Shown here: positions 9,456-18,445 of the stretch, one piece after another
Position numbering within the stretch: the stretch's first letter is position 1
How the letters are laid out: every line of letters starts with the position of its first letter
Source of the DNA: Maritalea mobilis
GTDB taxonomy: Bacteria > Pseudomonadota > Alphaproteobacteria > Rhizobiales > Devosiaceae
Assembly (NCBI RefSeq): GCF_004363175.1
Contig: NZ_SNYR01000002.1
Span: 62,001 to 126,000 of the forward strand
Length of the DNA stretch: 64,000 nucleotides
Direction of reading: 5' to 3'
Notes under the pieces: model-generated
The model's input: the letters and a program-made list of their open reading frames with translations, nothing else
What the model was told of the DNA's origin: nothing
The model's database searches: none
Position numbers and translations under genes: made by a program

Positions 9456-10295
9456 ATGAGCCATATTGATGAATTGCCGCCCCTGCGCGACGTGATTTCG
9501 CAACATGGGCTGCGGGCAAAAAAAGAACTCGGCCAAAATTTTCTACTCGATTTGAATTTGACCGCGCGCATTGCCCGCATTGCCTCTCCGCTTGAAGATC
9601 ACACAATCATCGAGGTTGGCCCCGGTCCCGGCGGTCTCACCCGTGGCTTGTTGGCATCTGGCGCAAAGAAGGTCATTGCGATTGAACGAGATGACCGTGC
9701 ATTGCCTGCGTTGGCTGAAATTGCTGCGGCTTATCCTGATCGATTGGAAATCATCTCCGGCGATGCAATGGAAATTGACTATCGTGCGCTTGCAGATGGC
9801 CCCACGAAAATCGTTGCGAATTTGCCTTATAACATCGCCACGCCGCTTTTGACCGGCTGGTTGGATGATCCGTGGCCGCCCTATTTCGACAGCTTGACCT
9901 TGATGTTTCAAAAGGAAGTGGCTGACCGTATTTGTGCGCCTGTTGGCAGCAAGGCCTATGGTCGCCTGTCCATCTTGTCGCAATGGCGCTGCCACGCCAA
10001 AGTAGCGCTAAATGTTGGCCCCGGTGCTTTCACGCCGCCGCCAAAAGTCAGTTCGGCCATTGTGCATTTTCAACCAAAGCCAGATGCGAATGAAATTAAG
10101 GCGGGCACATTGGAACATGTTACCCGTGCGGCCTTTGGGCAACGCCGAAAAATGCTGCGGCAAAGCCTGAAAGCATTGAACGTAGATTTGGCAGTTTTGT
10201 TTGATGCGATGTCGCTGAAAGGCACGGAACGCGCCGAGCAAATTTCAACTGATCAATTTGTGGAAATGGCCCGCTGGATTGAGGCAAACGGGTAA
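9456..10295 (+). CDS. rsmA: 16S rRNA (adenine(1518)-N6/adenine(1519)-N6)-dimethyltransferase
   Basis: KsgA-type enzyme that dimethylates two adjacent adenines near the 3' end of 16S rRNA in a late step of small-subunit assembly. GQNFLLD and the SAM-binding [14 protein letters not shown] (about residues 50-63) are followed by the catalytic [11 protein letters not shown] motif (about 123) typical of N6-dimethylases. The C-terminal rRNA-binding domain contains [10 protein letters not shown]. 279 residues. Last gene of the lpt-surA-pdxA-rsmA run; a strong hairpin follows at 10319. Confidence 0.96.
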   Translation: MSHIDELPPLRDVISQHGLRAKKELGQNFLLDLNLTARIARIASPLEDHTIIEVGPGPGGLTRGLLASGAKKVIAIERDDRALPALAEIAAAYPDRLEIISGDAMEIDYRALADGPTKIVANLPYNIATPLLTGWLDDPWPPYFDSLTLMFQKEVADRICAPVGSKAYGRLSILSQWRCHAKVALNVGPGAFTPPPKVSSAIVHFQPKPDANEIKAGTLEHVTRAAFGQRRKMLRQSLKALNVDLAVLFDAMSLKGTERAEQISTDQFVEMARWIEANG

Positions 10296-10318
10296 AAACC
10301 TACCCCTAAAATGCAAAA

Positions 10319-10343
10319 CACCCGCTCGAACCACGAGCGGGTG
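10319..10343 (+). terminator. hairpin downstream of rsmA
   Basis: Perfect 10-base arms CACCCGCTCG / CGAGCGGGTG with a 5-base loop AACCA start 23 bases after the rsmA stop. No T-run follows, so it may be a 3'-end stabilising structure or a factor-dependent terminator rather than a classical intrinsic one. Confidence 0.6.
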
Positions 10344-10578
10344 GACACAGCAATATTCGTGCCTAATATTGAGTATCGTGAGCGCATACACAAAAAGATG
10401 GTGGACTGGCAACCTATCCTTGGTGGCGGAAAATTTCCAACAATTCAAAGCTGCACATCTTCTTTATAGCCACCCATAATTAGCACGTTAGTCATATAAT
10501 GTACAGGCTTGTGAACGCTGCGGGATATATTTTTTCGATATATGGTGAATGCAGCGGACGAAAATTTGCACTGAATTT
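10344..10578. other. intergenic space between convergent rsmA and gmk with a promoter-like box and hairpin
   Basis: About 235 bases with no convincing coding sequence. A perfect TATAAT lies at 10495-10500 on the plus strand, though no good -35 box is visible 17 bases upstream. Shortly after it, nested inverted repeats occur: CGCTGC (10516-10521) with GCAGCG (10551-10556), enclosing ATATAT (10525-10530) and ATATAT (10538-10543). A short RNA or a structured 3' end for gmk would both fit. Confidence 0.35.
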
Positions 10579-11220
10579 TTATGACAGAATTGTGTCAAGT
10601 TCGCCCTGCAAACCTTTGACAAAGCTCGATAAATTTTTCTGCCTTGAAGGCATCATACGTGCTGAATGCAAGATGGATGCAACCGCTGCACAACTATCAT
10701 CCAAATCCCGGTTAACGATGATGTAATCATAGCTTTCCCACTGCTTCAGCTCTTGCTGGGCGGTGGTCAAACGGCGGCGGATCACCTCTTCGCTGTCGTC
10801 TGCGCGGCGCTCCAAACGGCGTTTTAGCTCGGCAATTGAAGGCGGCAGGATAAATACGCCGATAATGTCTTCTGGGCATTTTTCGTAAAGCTGGATCGCG
10901 CCTTGATAGTCGATGTCGAACAAAACGTCGCGACCTGCTTCTAGTTCTTTTTCGATGGCGGCTTTTGGCGTTCCATAGAAATTCCCGTGCACTTCGGCCC
11001 ATTCCAACAATTCGCCATTGTCGCGCATTTGCTCAAATTGGGCGACGGTTTTGAAGAAATAGTCAACGCCGTCCACCTCGTTGGCACGCTTTGGCCGTGT
11101 GGTCACAGAGATCGACAATTTTAAGTTTGGATCTTGCTGCAAAATGGTGCGCGAAATTGATGTTTTGCCTGCCCCTGAAGGCGAAGAAAGGATGAGCATC
11201 AGGCCCCGACGATCAAACAT
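10579..11220 (-). CDS. gmk: guanylate kinase
   Basis: Phosphorylates GMP to GDP with ATP. The P-loop SSPSGAGKTS is at about residues 12-21, followed by the GMP-binding SVTTRPKRANEVDGVDYFF region and the lid with RRLERRADD and RRRLTTAQQEL. 213 residues, normal for the family. It lies 8 bases downstream of yicC on the minus strand; the yicC-gmk pair is widespread in proteobacteria. Confidence 0.96.
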   Translation of the reverse strand: MFDRRGLMLILSSPSGAGKTSISRTILQQDPNLKLSISVTTRPKRANEVDGVDYFFKTVAQFEQMRDNGELLEWAEVHGNFYGTPKAAIEKELEAGRDVLFDIDYQGAIQLYEKCPEDIIGVFILPPSIAELKRRLERRADDSEEVIRRRLTTAQQELKQWESYDYIIVNRDLDDSCAAVASILHSARMMPSRQKNLSSFVKGLQGELDTILS

Positions 11221-11228
11221 GGAAGATC

Positions 11229-12122
11229 CTATTCTATATTCTGAACTTGTTCACGTAATTGGTCGATTGTAGCCTTGAGATCAAGCCCAATCGCCGTCAC
11301 GTCCACATGATTGCTTTTTGAGCAGAGCGTATTGGCTTCGCGGTTAAATTCTTGCGACAGAAAGTCGAGCTTGCGGCCTACGGGTCCGCCCTGCTTCAGC
11401 AGCTTGCGTGCCGCCGCCACGTGCGCCACCAGCCTGTCCAATTCTTCGCGAATATCTGCCTTGGTGGCCAGCATCAATGCTTCGGCGTGCAGGCGGTCCT
11501 CTGCCAAGCCATTTTCGCCCTCTTGCAACAGGGCGATTTGGCCGTGCAGCTTATCCAAAATAGCTTCTCGACTGCGGGCCGGATGTTCTTCCGCCTTGAG
11601 CGTCAGCTCAGCAATTTCAACCAAACGTTGAGTCAAGAATGCATGGATGTTCAGCCCTTCCGCCTCGCGTGAGGCGATAAGGTCGGCAATGGCTTGATCC
11701 GCGGCCTGCAGGATGGAAGCTTTAAGTGCGACCAGATCATCATCGGTCAGTTTGGCCTCGGCCAGCTCCAGCACGCCTTTAAGGCCCAAAATACCATCAA
11801 GGCGCGGGCGATCTGCTTCGATGCGTTGTGACAAATCATCCATCGCCGCCAAAACAATGTCGAGCGCTTGTTGATTGACGCTTACTTCACTTTGCAAATG
11901 CTCATATGTGATGTTGAGGTTCAGCTGAACTGAGCCGCGCGTAAGCGCTTTGGTCAGCTTTTGCCGCAGCAGATTTTCTAAATCGTCGAGGCCATGTGGC
12001 ACGCGCAGGCGCAAGTCGAGCCCCCGCGCATTGACGGATTTGATTTCCAGATTAAAGGACGCGCCGGCAATGCCCCCCGATGCCCGGGCAAAACCGGTCA
12101 TACTGGCGATGGGTTTGGACAT
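11229..12122 (-). CDS. YicC family endoribonuclease
   Basis: YicC-type protein; family members (YicC/YloC) are endoribonucleases with roles in stationary phase and small-RNA turnover. The N-terminal segment MTGFARASG and SVNARGLDLRLRVPHGLDDLE is diagnostic, and the C-terminal DUF1732-like part contains REELDRLVAHV, GPVGRKLDFLSQEFNREANTLCSKS. 297 residues, usual length. Located between mltG and gmk. Confidence 0.93.
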   Translation of the reverse strand: MSKPIASMTGFARASGGIAGASFNLEIKSVNARGLDLRLRVPHGLDDLENLLRQKLTKALTRGSVQLNLNITYEHLQSEVSVNQQALDIVLAAMDDLSQRIEADRPRLDGILGLKGVLELAEAKLTDDDLVALKASILQAADQAIADLIASREAEGLNIHAFLTQRLVEIAELTLKAEEHPARSREAILDKLHGQIALLQEGENGLAEDRLHAEALMLATKADIREELDRLVAHVAAARKLLKQGGPVGRKLDFLSQEFNREANTLCSKSNHVDVTAIGLDLKATIDQLREQVQNIE

Positions 12123-12160
12123 AACAGCTCTCCTTTGGTGCGCCCTTTGGTTCGCCTCTT

Positions 12161-13276
12161 TTATTGATTGCTGCTCTGTTCGTCCAGCTTTTCGGCCTCT
12201 TCACGCTCCAGCGCTTCCTTTTCAGCCTCGGCTGCTGCTTCTGCAGCTTCCTGGCGCTCTTTCTCAATCTGGCGCCATTTGGCCACGTTGGCGCGGTGCT
12301 CATCATAGGTTTTGGCAAAGGCGTGGCCGCCACTACCATCTGCCACAAAGTAGAGCGCGTCGGTTTCGGCTGGGTTGGCCACAGCCTTCATGGATTCAAT
12401 GCCGGGGTTGGCAATTGGCCCCACAGGCAGACCATCAATCTGGTAGGTGTTATATTCGGTTTTCGCGTCAATTTCTGAGCGTTTCAACCCGCGTCCCAAT
12501 GTACCTTCACCATTGGTGATGCCATAGATGATGGTTGGGTCAGATTGCAGGCGCATGCCTTTATTCAAGCGATTGATGAACACGCCAGCCACTTCTGGGC
12601 GCTCGGAGGCAAGTCCTGTTTCTTTTTCAACGATAGAGGCCAAGATCACCAATTCTTCTGGCGTTTCGATGGGCAGGCCCTCATCGCGATTTTCCCAAAT
12701 CTCTGCCAGTGCCTCATCGTGGGCCACCTTCATTTGCTCCACAACGCTTTGTCGCGTTGCACCGCGCTCAAAATTGTAGGTGTTCGGCAAAAGGCTGCCT
12801 TCAACCGGAATTTCGTCAATCTCGCCGGTCAACAACTCAGCCGCCTTCAAGCGTTCCACAATCTGCCAGGAGGTGAAGCCTTCGGGGATCGTCACATTAT
12901 ATTGGATTGCACGGCCTTCGGTCAGCTCAATCAGAATGTCACGCATGGAAGAGTTGGCTGCAATGCGGAATTCGCCGGCTTTTAGCTCTGTGTCTTTATC
13001 CATAGCTACGGTGCCGAAGCGAAAGATATAGGAGTTTGAGATCAAGCCTTCATCTTGCAGCTTGCGGGCAATGGTGGATACCCCTGCCCCTTGCGGCACG
13101 GCGAAGATGGTTTCTTCTGCAATTGGGCCATCATTGTTGAATTGGCTGATGCCATAATAAATCAAGCCAGCGCCGATCACGAGGCCGAGTATGATCAGGG
13201 TCAGAAAGGCATTCGCCACTTGAATGAAAGTATTTGGTTTTTTGCGAACTTTTTTGTTTTTGCGTTTTCCAAACAT
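12161..13276 (-). CDS. mltG: endolytic murein transglycosylase MltG
   Basis: Inner-membrane lytic transglycosylase that cuts nascent glycan strands and may set their length. The short basic cytoplasmic tail (KRKNKKVRKK) is followed by one membrane segment (about residues 21-45), a LysM-like region (FAVPQGAGVSTIARKL) and the YceG catalytic domain. That domain holds the putative catalytic Glu in ILASIVEKETG and FINRLNKGMRLQSDPTIIYG. The last ~40 residues are a charged, Ala/Glu-rich extension beyond the catalytic domain. It follows fabF by about 110 bases on the minus strand, the layout seen in rhizobia. Confidence 0.94.
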   Translation of the reverse strand: MFGKRKNKKVRKKPNTFIQVANAFLTLIILGLVIGAGLIYYGISQFNNDGPIAEETIFAVPQGAGVSTIARKLQDEGLISNSYIFRFGTVAMDKDTELKAGEFRIAANSSMRDILIELTEGRAIQYNVTIPEGFTSWQIVERLKAAELLTGEIDEIPVEGSLLPNTYNFERGATRQSVVEQMKVAHDEALAEIWENRDEGLPIETPEELVILASIVEKETGLASERPEVAGVFINRLNKGMRLQSDPTIIYGITNGEGTLGRGLKRSEIDAKTEYNTYQIDGLPVGPIANPGIESMKAVANPAETDALYFVADGSGGHAFAKTYDEHRANVAKWRQIEKERQEAAEAAAEAEKEALEREEAEKLDEQSSNQ

Positions 13277-13387
13277 GGCACCCTGCTTCTTCTGATTTTG
13301 GCGCTATACTGAATAGATGATTGGGGCAAAAACAAGAGCGAAGATTTGTCGTCCCCGCTCTTTTTGTCGCATTTTGGGCAGAAAAGC

Positions 13388-14656
13388 CTAATTCAGCTTT
13401 TTGAACACGAGTGACGCGTTGGTGCCACCAAAGCCGAATGAGTTGGACAATGCCACATTGATCTCTTTGGCCTTTGCCTTGTTCGGCACCAAATCAATCT
13501 CAGTTTCCACTGATGGATTGTCCAAATTGATGGTTGGCGGTGCCATATTATCGCGCATGGCCAGAACTGAGAAAATCGCCTCAACAGCACCTGCAGCGCC
13601 CAACAAGTGGCCAACAGCTGATTTGGTTGAAGACATGGTCACGTTCTTCGCATGATCGCCCATCAAGCGGGTCACCGCGCCCAGTTCAATTTCATCGCCC
13701 AATGGGGTCGATGTGCCGTGGGCGTTCACATAATCAATGTCGCTTACGTCCAAGCCAGCGCGTTTGATCGCCGCTTGCATAGAGCGATAGCCGCCATTGC
13801 CATCTTCGGCAGGTGCTGTGATGTGGTGTGCATCGCCAGACAAGCCATAGCCAACCACTTCGCCATAAATTTTGGCGCCGCGGGCCTTGGCATGTTCATA
13901 TTCTTCAAGAATGACGGTGCCTGCGCCCTCACCCATCACAAAACCATCGCGGTCTTTGTCATATGGGCGTGAAGCACGTTGAGGATCGTCATTAAAACCA
14001 GTTGAGAGGGCGCGACATGCCGCAAAACCTGCCAATGAAAGGCGGTTAACGGGCGATTCTGCGCCACCGGCCACCATCACGTCAGCATCATCCAGCGCGA
14101 TCAAGCGAGCGGCGTCGCCAATGGCGTGCGCCCCTGTTGAACAGGCGGTAACAACTGAGTGGTTTGGCCCTTTCAATCCGTGGCGGATCGAAACATAGCC
14201 AGACGCGAGATTGATCAAGCGACCAGGAATAAAAAACGGGCTGATCCGACGCGGGCCTTTTTCAGCGAGCGTAATGGAGGCATCATAAATGCCGCCCACG
14301 CCGCCAATGCCCGAACCGATCAAAACACCGGCCCGTTCTTTTTGTTCGTCTGTTTTGGCTTCAAAACCGCTGTCTTGAAGCGCCTGACCAGCAGCGGCCA
14401 TGGCGTAAACAATGAAAGGGTCAACCTTTCTTTGTTCTTTCACGTCCATCCAGTCATCTGGATTGAAGTGCCCATCGGCAGTGTCACCAAGCGGAATTCG
14501 GCAAGCAATTTGACATGCCAAATCTGACACGTCGAATTCGTCTACCTTTTTGGCTCCGCTTTTACCGTCAAGAATGTTTTTCCAGACAGTCTCCACATTG
14601 GCACCCAAAGGGCTCACAATGCCGAGACCAGTGACAACTACTCTGCGCAACTTCAT
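13388..14656 (-). CDS. fabF: beta-ketoacyl-ACP synthase II
   Basis: Elongating condensing enzyme of type II fatty-acid synthesis: joins acyl chains with malonyl-ACP. The Cys-His-His active site is visible: Cys172 in TACSTGAHAIG, His in NAHGTSTPLGD and His in STKSAVGHLLGAAG, with the C-terminal glycine-rich NSFGFGGTNASLVF. 422 residues. It follows acpP by 43 bases. Confidence 0.97.
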   Translation of the reverse strand: MKLRRVVVTGLGIVSPLGANVETVWKNILDGKSGAKKVDEFDVSDLACQIACRIPLGDTADGHFNPDDWMDVKEQRKVDPFIVYAMAAAGQALQDSGFEAKTDEQKERAGVLIGSGIGGVGGIYDASITLAEKGPRRISPFFIPGRLINLASGYVSIRHGLKGPNHSVVTACSTGAHAIGDAARLIALDDADVMVAGGAESPVNRLSLAGFAACRALSTGFNDDPQRASRPYDKDRDGFVMGEGAGTVILEEYEHAKARGAKIYGEVVGYGLSGDAHHITAPAEDGNGGYRSMQAAIKRAGLDVSDIDYVNAHGTSTPLGDEIELGAVTRLMGDHAKNVTMSSTKSAVGHLLGAAGAVEAIFSVLAMRDNMAPPTINLDNPSVETEIDLVPNKAKAKEINVALSNSFGFGGTNASLVFKKLN

Positions 14657-14699
14657 TTCAGATGTCCTACCGGCTGCTAAAGGGGAAATCCCCTAGGTC

Positions 14700-14936
14700 T
14701 TACTTAACAGCCTTTTCAAGGAAAGAAACGGCGTCGCCAAATGTCTGAATTGATTCAGCAGCATCGTCAGGGATTTCTACGCTGAATTCTTCTTCAAACG
14801 CCATAACCAGTTCAACCTGATCGAGCGAATCCGCGCCAAGATCATCAATAAAGCTGGCTTTTTCTGTCACTTTGTCGGCATCTACGTTCAAATGCTCAAC
14901 AACGATCTTGCGAACGCGATCTGCAATATCGCTCAT
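14700..14936 (-). CDS. acpP: acyl carrier protein
   Basis: Small acidic carrier (78 residues) that holds growing acyl chains on a phosphopantetheine arm. The attachment serine is Ser37 in [12 protein letters not shown]; the following helix II is strongly acidic ([12 protein letters not shown]) as in all fatty-acid ACPs. About 200 bases separate it from fabG, so it may have its own promoter, in line with the high ACP demand of the cell. Confidence 0.97.
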   Translation of the reverse strand: MSDIADRVRKIVVEHLNVDADKVTEKASFIDDLGADSLDQVELVMAFEEEFSVEIPDDAAESIQTFGDAVSFLEKAVK

Positions 14937-15137
14937 ATTTGGTTCCTCTTCACCTAAAAGTCTTCAATTTAGTTCAACGGCACCACTTAATGTGGCGGGT
15001 TGTCCGCTTAAATGCACCTCATCTTGAATAAAATCAAGGTTAAGGCGTCTTTGGACCCGTGTTGGACGGGGCATTATCATACTTTTCCACATTTGACCAT
15101 ATTGAGATACATTTTCTCTAATGCGGTCAAAGTGCCA

Positions 15138-15875
15138 TTAAATCATGGCCATACCGCCATTGATGTGCATGGTTTGCCCGGTGATGTAAGATGCTTCATC
15201 ACTGGCCAAGAACACTGCACCGGCAGCCACTTCATCAGCAGTACCCAACCGACCTGACGGAATTGTGGTCAAAATGGTTTCCCGCTGTTTTTCGTTCAAT
15301 TCGTCTGTCATTGCAGAGGCGATAAAGCCCGGTGCGATGGTGTTTACAGTCACATTGCGGCTTGCCACCTCTTGGGCAATCGCTTTGGACATGCCGATCA
15401 AACCGGCTTTAGACGCGGCATAATTGCCTTGGCCCGGATTGCCGGTAACGCCCACAACAGATGTGATGCCGATGATGCGGCCATAGCGCTGCTTCATCAT
15501 CACCTTAACAGCTGCGCGCGACAGGCGGAATGCGGCGGTCAAGTTTACCGCGATCACATCATCCCACTCTTCGTCTTTCATGCGCATGAAAATATTGTCG
15601 CGGGTGATGCCAGCATTGTTCACCAGAATGTCCAAACCGCCCATGGCTTCCACGGCTGAAGGAATCAAAGCGTCCACGCTTTCTGTGTCAGAAAGGTTGC
15701 ATGGCAGAATGTGTGTGTCGCCAGAAATGCCGCTGGCCACTTCTTCCAAAACATTCACGCGTGTGCCGGAAAGGCCCACAGTTGCACCAGCTTCAGCCAG
15801 TTTTTCGGCAATGGCGCGGCCAATGCCGCCGCTTGCGCCCGTTACCAGCGCTCGTTTACCGCTCAAATCAAACAT
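15138..15875 (-). CDS. fabG: 3-oxoacyl-ACP reductase
   Basis: NADPH-dependent reduction of the 3-keto group in fatty-acid elongation. Short-chain dehydrogenase with nucleotide-binding TGASGGIG (residues 12-19), NNAG (86-89), and the catalytic triad Ser139, Tyr152, Lys156 (GNYAASK). 245 residues, the FabG length. It lies 38 bases downstream of fabD and upstream of acpP, so assignment to fatty-acid synthesis is firm. Confidence 0.96.
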   Translation of the reverse strand: MFDLSGKRALVTGASGGIGRAIAEKLAEAGATVGLSGTRVNVLEEVASGISGDTHILPCNLSDTESVDALIPSAVEAMGGLDILVNNAGITRDNIFMRMKDEEWDDVIAVNLTAAFRLSRAAVKVMMKQRYGRIIGITSVVGVTGNPGQGNYAASKAGLIGMSKAIAQEVASRNVTVNTIAPGFIASAMTDELNEKQRETILTTIPSGRLGTADEVAAGAVFLASDEASYITGQTMHINGGMAMI

Positions 15876-15913
15876 TTAGTCGTTCCCTATTGTTTTGGGG
15901 TCAGTTTTTCGCC

Positions 15914-16861
15914 TTATGACAGGCTTTCTACATATTTTTCAATATCGTCGGGTGTGTTGATGGCCAGTGCGTTGGCATCGCGGTTGATGCGTCGCGCCAA
16001 ACCAGTCAGCACTTTGCCTGTGCCCAACTCAACCAAAGTGTCGATGCCGCCTTCGCCTGTCATCCAGCTCACAGATTGAGACCAGCGCACTTTGCCGCAC
16101 ACTTGTTCAACCAAGCGCTTTTTGATCTCACTCGGGTCAGAAATTGGCGCTGCCAGCACGTTAGATACAACAGGCACCACCGGCTCTTTCACATCAGCGC
16201 TCGCCAAAGCGGCTTCCATTGCTTCGGCCGCGGGGCCCATCATGGTGCAATGGAAAGGTGCGGATACGGGCAGCAACATGGCGCGCTTTGCGCCTTTGGC
16301 TTTTGCCATTTCAACGGCACGTTCCACCGCAGATGCCGCGCCAGAAACCACAATTTGGCCTGGTGCATTGTCGTTGGCCACTTCAACCACAGCGCCTTGT
16401 CCCGCGGCTTGTACCACTTCTTCCACGTCAGCATATTCAAGGCCAAGAATGGCCGCCATTGCGCCCTCGCCCACTGGCACGGCCTGTTGCATGGCGCGGC
16501 CACGCACTTGCAGCAAACGTGCTGTGTCGGCGATTGAAAGTGCGCCAGCTGCGCACAGTGCTGAATATTCACCCAAGGAGTGCCCGGCCACATATTTGGC
16601 CACGTCACCCACATTCACGCCCTTGCTTTCCAGCACGCGGATCACCGCCATTGAAACGGCCATCAAAGCAGGTTGCGCATTTTCGGTCAGACGCAATGTT
16701 TCGTCTGGGCCCTCAAACATGATGGAGGACAATTTGGTTTGCAGCGCGTCATCGACCTCTTCAAACACTTTTTTGGCCACATCATAATGCTCTGCCAGCT
16801 CTTGGCCCATGCCAACGGCTTGGCTGCCTTGTCCGGGAAAGGTGAATGCGGTTGAACTCAT
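15914..16861 (-). CDS. fabD: malonyl-CoA:ACP transacylase
   Basis: Loads malonyl groups from CoA onto ACP. The start FTFPGQGSQAVGMG and the nucleophile motif GHSLGEYSAL (Ser95) are classical; the active-site His is in LPVSAPFHCTMM. 315 residues. First gene of the fabD-fabG-acpP-fabF-mltG minus-strand cluster. Confidence 0.96.
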   Translation of the reverse strand: MSSTAFTFPGQGSQAVGMGQELAEHYDVAKKVFEEVDDALQTKLSSIMFEGPDETLRLTENAQPALMAVSMAVIRVLESKGVNVGDVAKYVAGHSLGEYSALCAAGALSIADTARLLQVRGRAMQQAVPVGEGAMAAILGLEYADVEEVVQAAGQGAVVEVANDNAPGQIVVSGAASAVERAVEMAKAKGAKRAMLLPVSAPFHCTMMGPAAEAMEAALASADVKEPVVPVVSNVLAAPISDPSEIKKRLVEQVCGKVRWSQSVSWMTGEGGIDTLVELGTGKVLTGLARRINRDANALAINTPDDIEKYVESLS

Positions 16862-16908
16862 ATTTCAAGCCTCACTTGATTGTTCTCAATTAAATATGGG
16901 CTTAGGCC

Positions 16909-17358
16909 CTAAAGCTGAATATCGTATGTCAGCCAATCGGTTTTGCGTGCCAGCCGATCATAAACGGCGCGCGCACGGTAATTGTTGTCGGCGGTGACCC
17001 AACGCACGATGGACCAGCCATTTTTCTCAGCCACGGCTTTGATTTCACCAATCAATGCCTCTGCCGCGCCGGTGCCGCGGTGGGACGGGTCAACAAACAA
17101 ATCATCCAAGAATGCGCCTTTGGAAGCAGCAAGCGGGCGCAAAAACGGGCGATAATGGGCGATGCCCACCACATTGCCCTTTTTATCCAACGCCACCAAG
17201 CCCTTCAGCTCGTTGGCGTCGTCCATCAGCCAAGTCCAGACCTGTTCACGCATTTCGCCATTTTGGGTCGAGTTGTAAAAGCGCGCATAGGCTGCGTAAA
17301 GCTCGGACCAGCGCTCTTTATCTTCACTCTCCAATGGGCGTACATTTGACGTGGACAT
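16909..17358 (-). CDS. GNAT family N-acetyltransferase
   Basis: Acetyl-CoA-dependent transferase of unknown substrate, 149 residues. Motif A is visible as FLDDLFVDPSHRGTGAAEALIGEI, preceded by the VVGIAHYRPF strand and followed by the IVRWVTADNNYRARAVYDRLA helix that resembles the C-terminal arm of diamine/spermidine acetyltransferase-like GNATs. It lies upstream of fabD on the same strand with a 47-base gap, so it may share transcription but has no obvious functional link to fatty-acid synthesis. Confidence 0.8.
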   Translation of the reverse strand: MSTSNVRPLESEDKERWSELYAAYARFYNSTQNGEMREQVWTWLMDDANELKGLVALDKKGNVVGIAHYRPFLRPLAASKGAFLDDLFVDPSHRGTGAAEALIGEIKAVAEKNGWSIVRWVTADNNYRARAVYDRLARKTDWLTYDIQL

Positions 17359-17746
17359 AGGCTGGCCACTCCCCTTTTATGCTTATAAATTTTCGTGGAG
17401 TTTATAGTTTGCTCAGAATGAGACGCAAGGACAAACTCGGTCAAAAGCCATTTCGCCTGTGCGTAAGTGTGTTGTTGCGGGTTATTTAAAAGGGCAATAA
17501 AACCCGCCAAAAGGCTTGCTTTTTGCCTGATCCCGCTTTATGTAGCCCAAGTTCGTTTGGCCGGGAGCTGAACGGAGGGCTGTTTGTTATTGCCATTTGG
17601 CGGTGCAAACAGATGATGCCAAGAACGGTATCGGCCTCCCGTGTTCCCGCTCTTTGTAAGATTTCTTTGACGCCTTTTGAGGGCTTCAAAGGGGCTTTGC
17701 GCCGGCGGATGAACGAAAGTGTAAACCAAACAAAAGGCGAAGTAAT
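17359..17746. other. 388-base intergenic region: divergent promoters and rpsF leader
   Basis: No credible coding sequence. It must hold the promoter for the minus-strand GNAT gene and, toward 17.5-17.75 kb, the promoter and untranslated leader of the rpsF operon. The last 80 bases fold into a long stem (see the leader entry). Confidence 0.6.
17671..17739 (+). promoter_or_regulatory. candidate S6:S18 autoregulatory leader of the rpsF operon
   Basis: Perfect 9-base inverted repeat CGCCTTTTG (17671-17679) and CAAAAGGCG (17731-17739) ends 7 bases before the rpsF ATG and would bury the AAGG ribosome binding site. The enclosed stretch contains GCCGGCGGA (17701-17709); a CCG plus GGA arrangement is the known recognition feature of leader RNAs bound by the S6:S18 complex. 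The stem is seen directly; the regulatory role is inference from family knowledge. Confidence 0.55.
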
Positions 17747-18109
17747 ATGCCATTGTACGAGCATATTTTCCTGGCACGTCAGGATATTTCCACATCACAA
17801 GTGGAAGAGCTTACAAAAACAATTACAGATCTTGTCACCTCAAACGGTGGTTCAGTTTCTAAAACTGAATATTGGGGTCTGAAATCATTGACATTCCGCA
17901 TGAATAAAAACCGCAAAGCGCACTACACTTTGCTGAACATTGATGCACCAGCAACTGCGATTGCTGAGATGGAACGTCAAATGCGCATTAATGAAGATTT
18001 GTTGCGCTTTATGACTGTTCGCGTGGACGAGCTTGAAGAAGGCCCTTCTGCAATGATGCAAAAGCGTGATGATCGTAATGATCGTCGTGGCGGCGGCCGT
18101 CGTTTCTAA
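17747..18109 (+). CDS. rpsF: 30S ribosomal protein S6
   Basis: Small-subunit protein that dimerises with S18 on the central domain of 16S rRNA. 120 residues: starts [15 protein letters not shown], contains [30 protein letters not shown] and [15 protein letters not shown], and ends in a basic/glycine tail RRGGGRRF. First gene of the rpsF-rpsR-rplI run; rpsR follows after 12 bases. Confidence 0.97.
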   Translation: MPLYEHIFLARQDISTSQVEELTKTITDLVTSNGGSVSKTEYWGLKSLTFRMNKNRKAHYTLLNIDAPATAIAEMERQMRINEDLLRFMTVRVDELEEGPSAMMQKRDDRNDRRGGGRRF

Positions 18110-18121
18110 GGAGAGTTGAAC

Positions 18122-18376
18122 ATGGCAATTCGTGATCTATCAGGTACACAAACACGTCGTCCTTTCCAGCGTCGTCGTAAAACATGTCCTTTCTCTGGCG
18201 CCAACGCTCCAAAGATTGACTATAAAGATGTTCGTTTGTTGCAGCGTTATGTTTCAGAGCGCGGCAAAATCGTTCCAAGCCGTATCACTGCGGTTTCTGC
18301 GAAAAAGCAGCGTGAATTGGCTCGCGCCATTAAACGCGCACGTTTCTTGGGCCTTTTGCCTTACGTTGTAAGTTAA
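18122..18376 (+). CDS. rpsR: 30S ribosomal protein S18
   Basis: 84-residue basic protein with the S18 hallmark [46 protein letters not shown] 18122 is chosen over an in-frame TTG two codons upstream because a strong AAGGAGA ribosome binding site (18108-18114) is correctly spaced to it. Partner of S6 in the ribosome and probably in feedback control of this operon. Confidence 0.97.
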   Translation: MAIRDLSGTQTRRPFQRRRKTCPFSGANAPKIDYKDVRLLQRYVSERGKIVPSRITAVSAKKQRELARAIKRARFLGLLPYVVS

Positions 18377-18425
18377 GTTCGGTTCGCCGAACGTTGGGGA
18401 AACCTCCCCTAACCGCGAAATGCGG
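18377..18425 (+). promoter_or_regulatory. three consecutive small hairpins between rpsR and rplI
   Basis: Directly after the rpsR stop lie GTTCGG-TTCG-CCGAAC (18377-18392, a stable UUCG tetraloop), GGGG-AAACCT-CCCC (18396-18409) and CCGC-GAAAT-GCGG (18413-18425). None has a T-run. They may tune rpsR/rplI stoichiometry by stabilising or processing the mRNA; this is inference. Confidence 0.5.
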
Positions 18426-18445
18426 GACAGCATTGGAGATATAAA

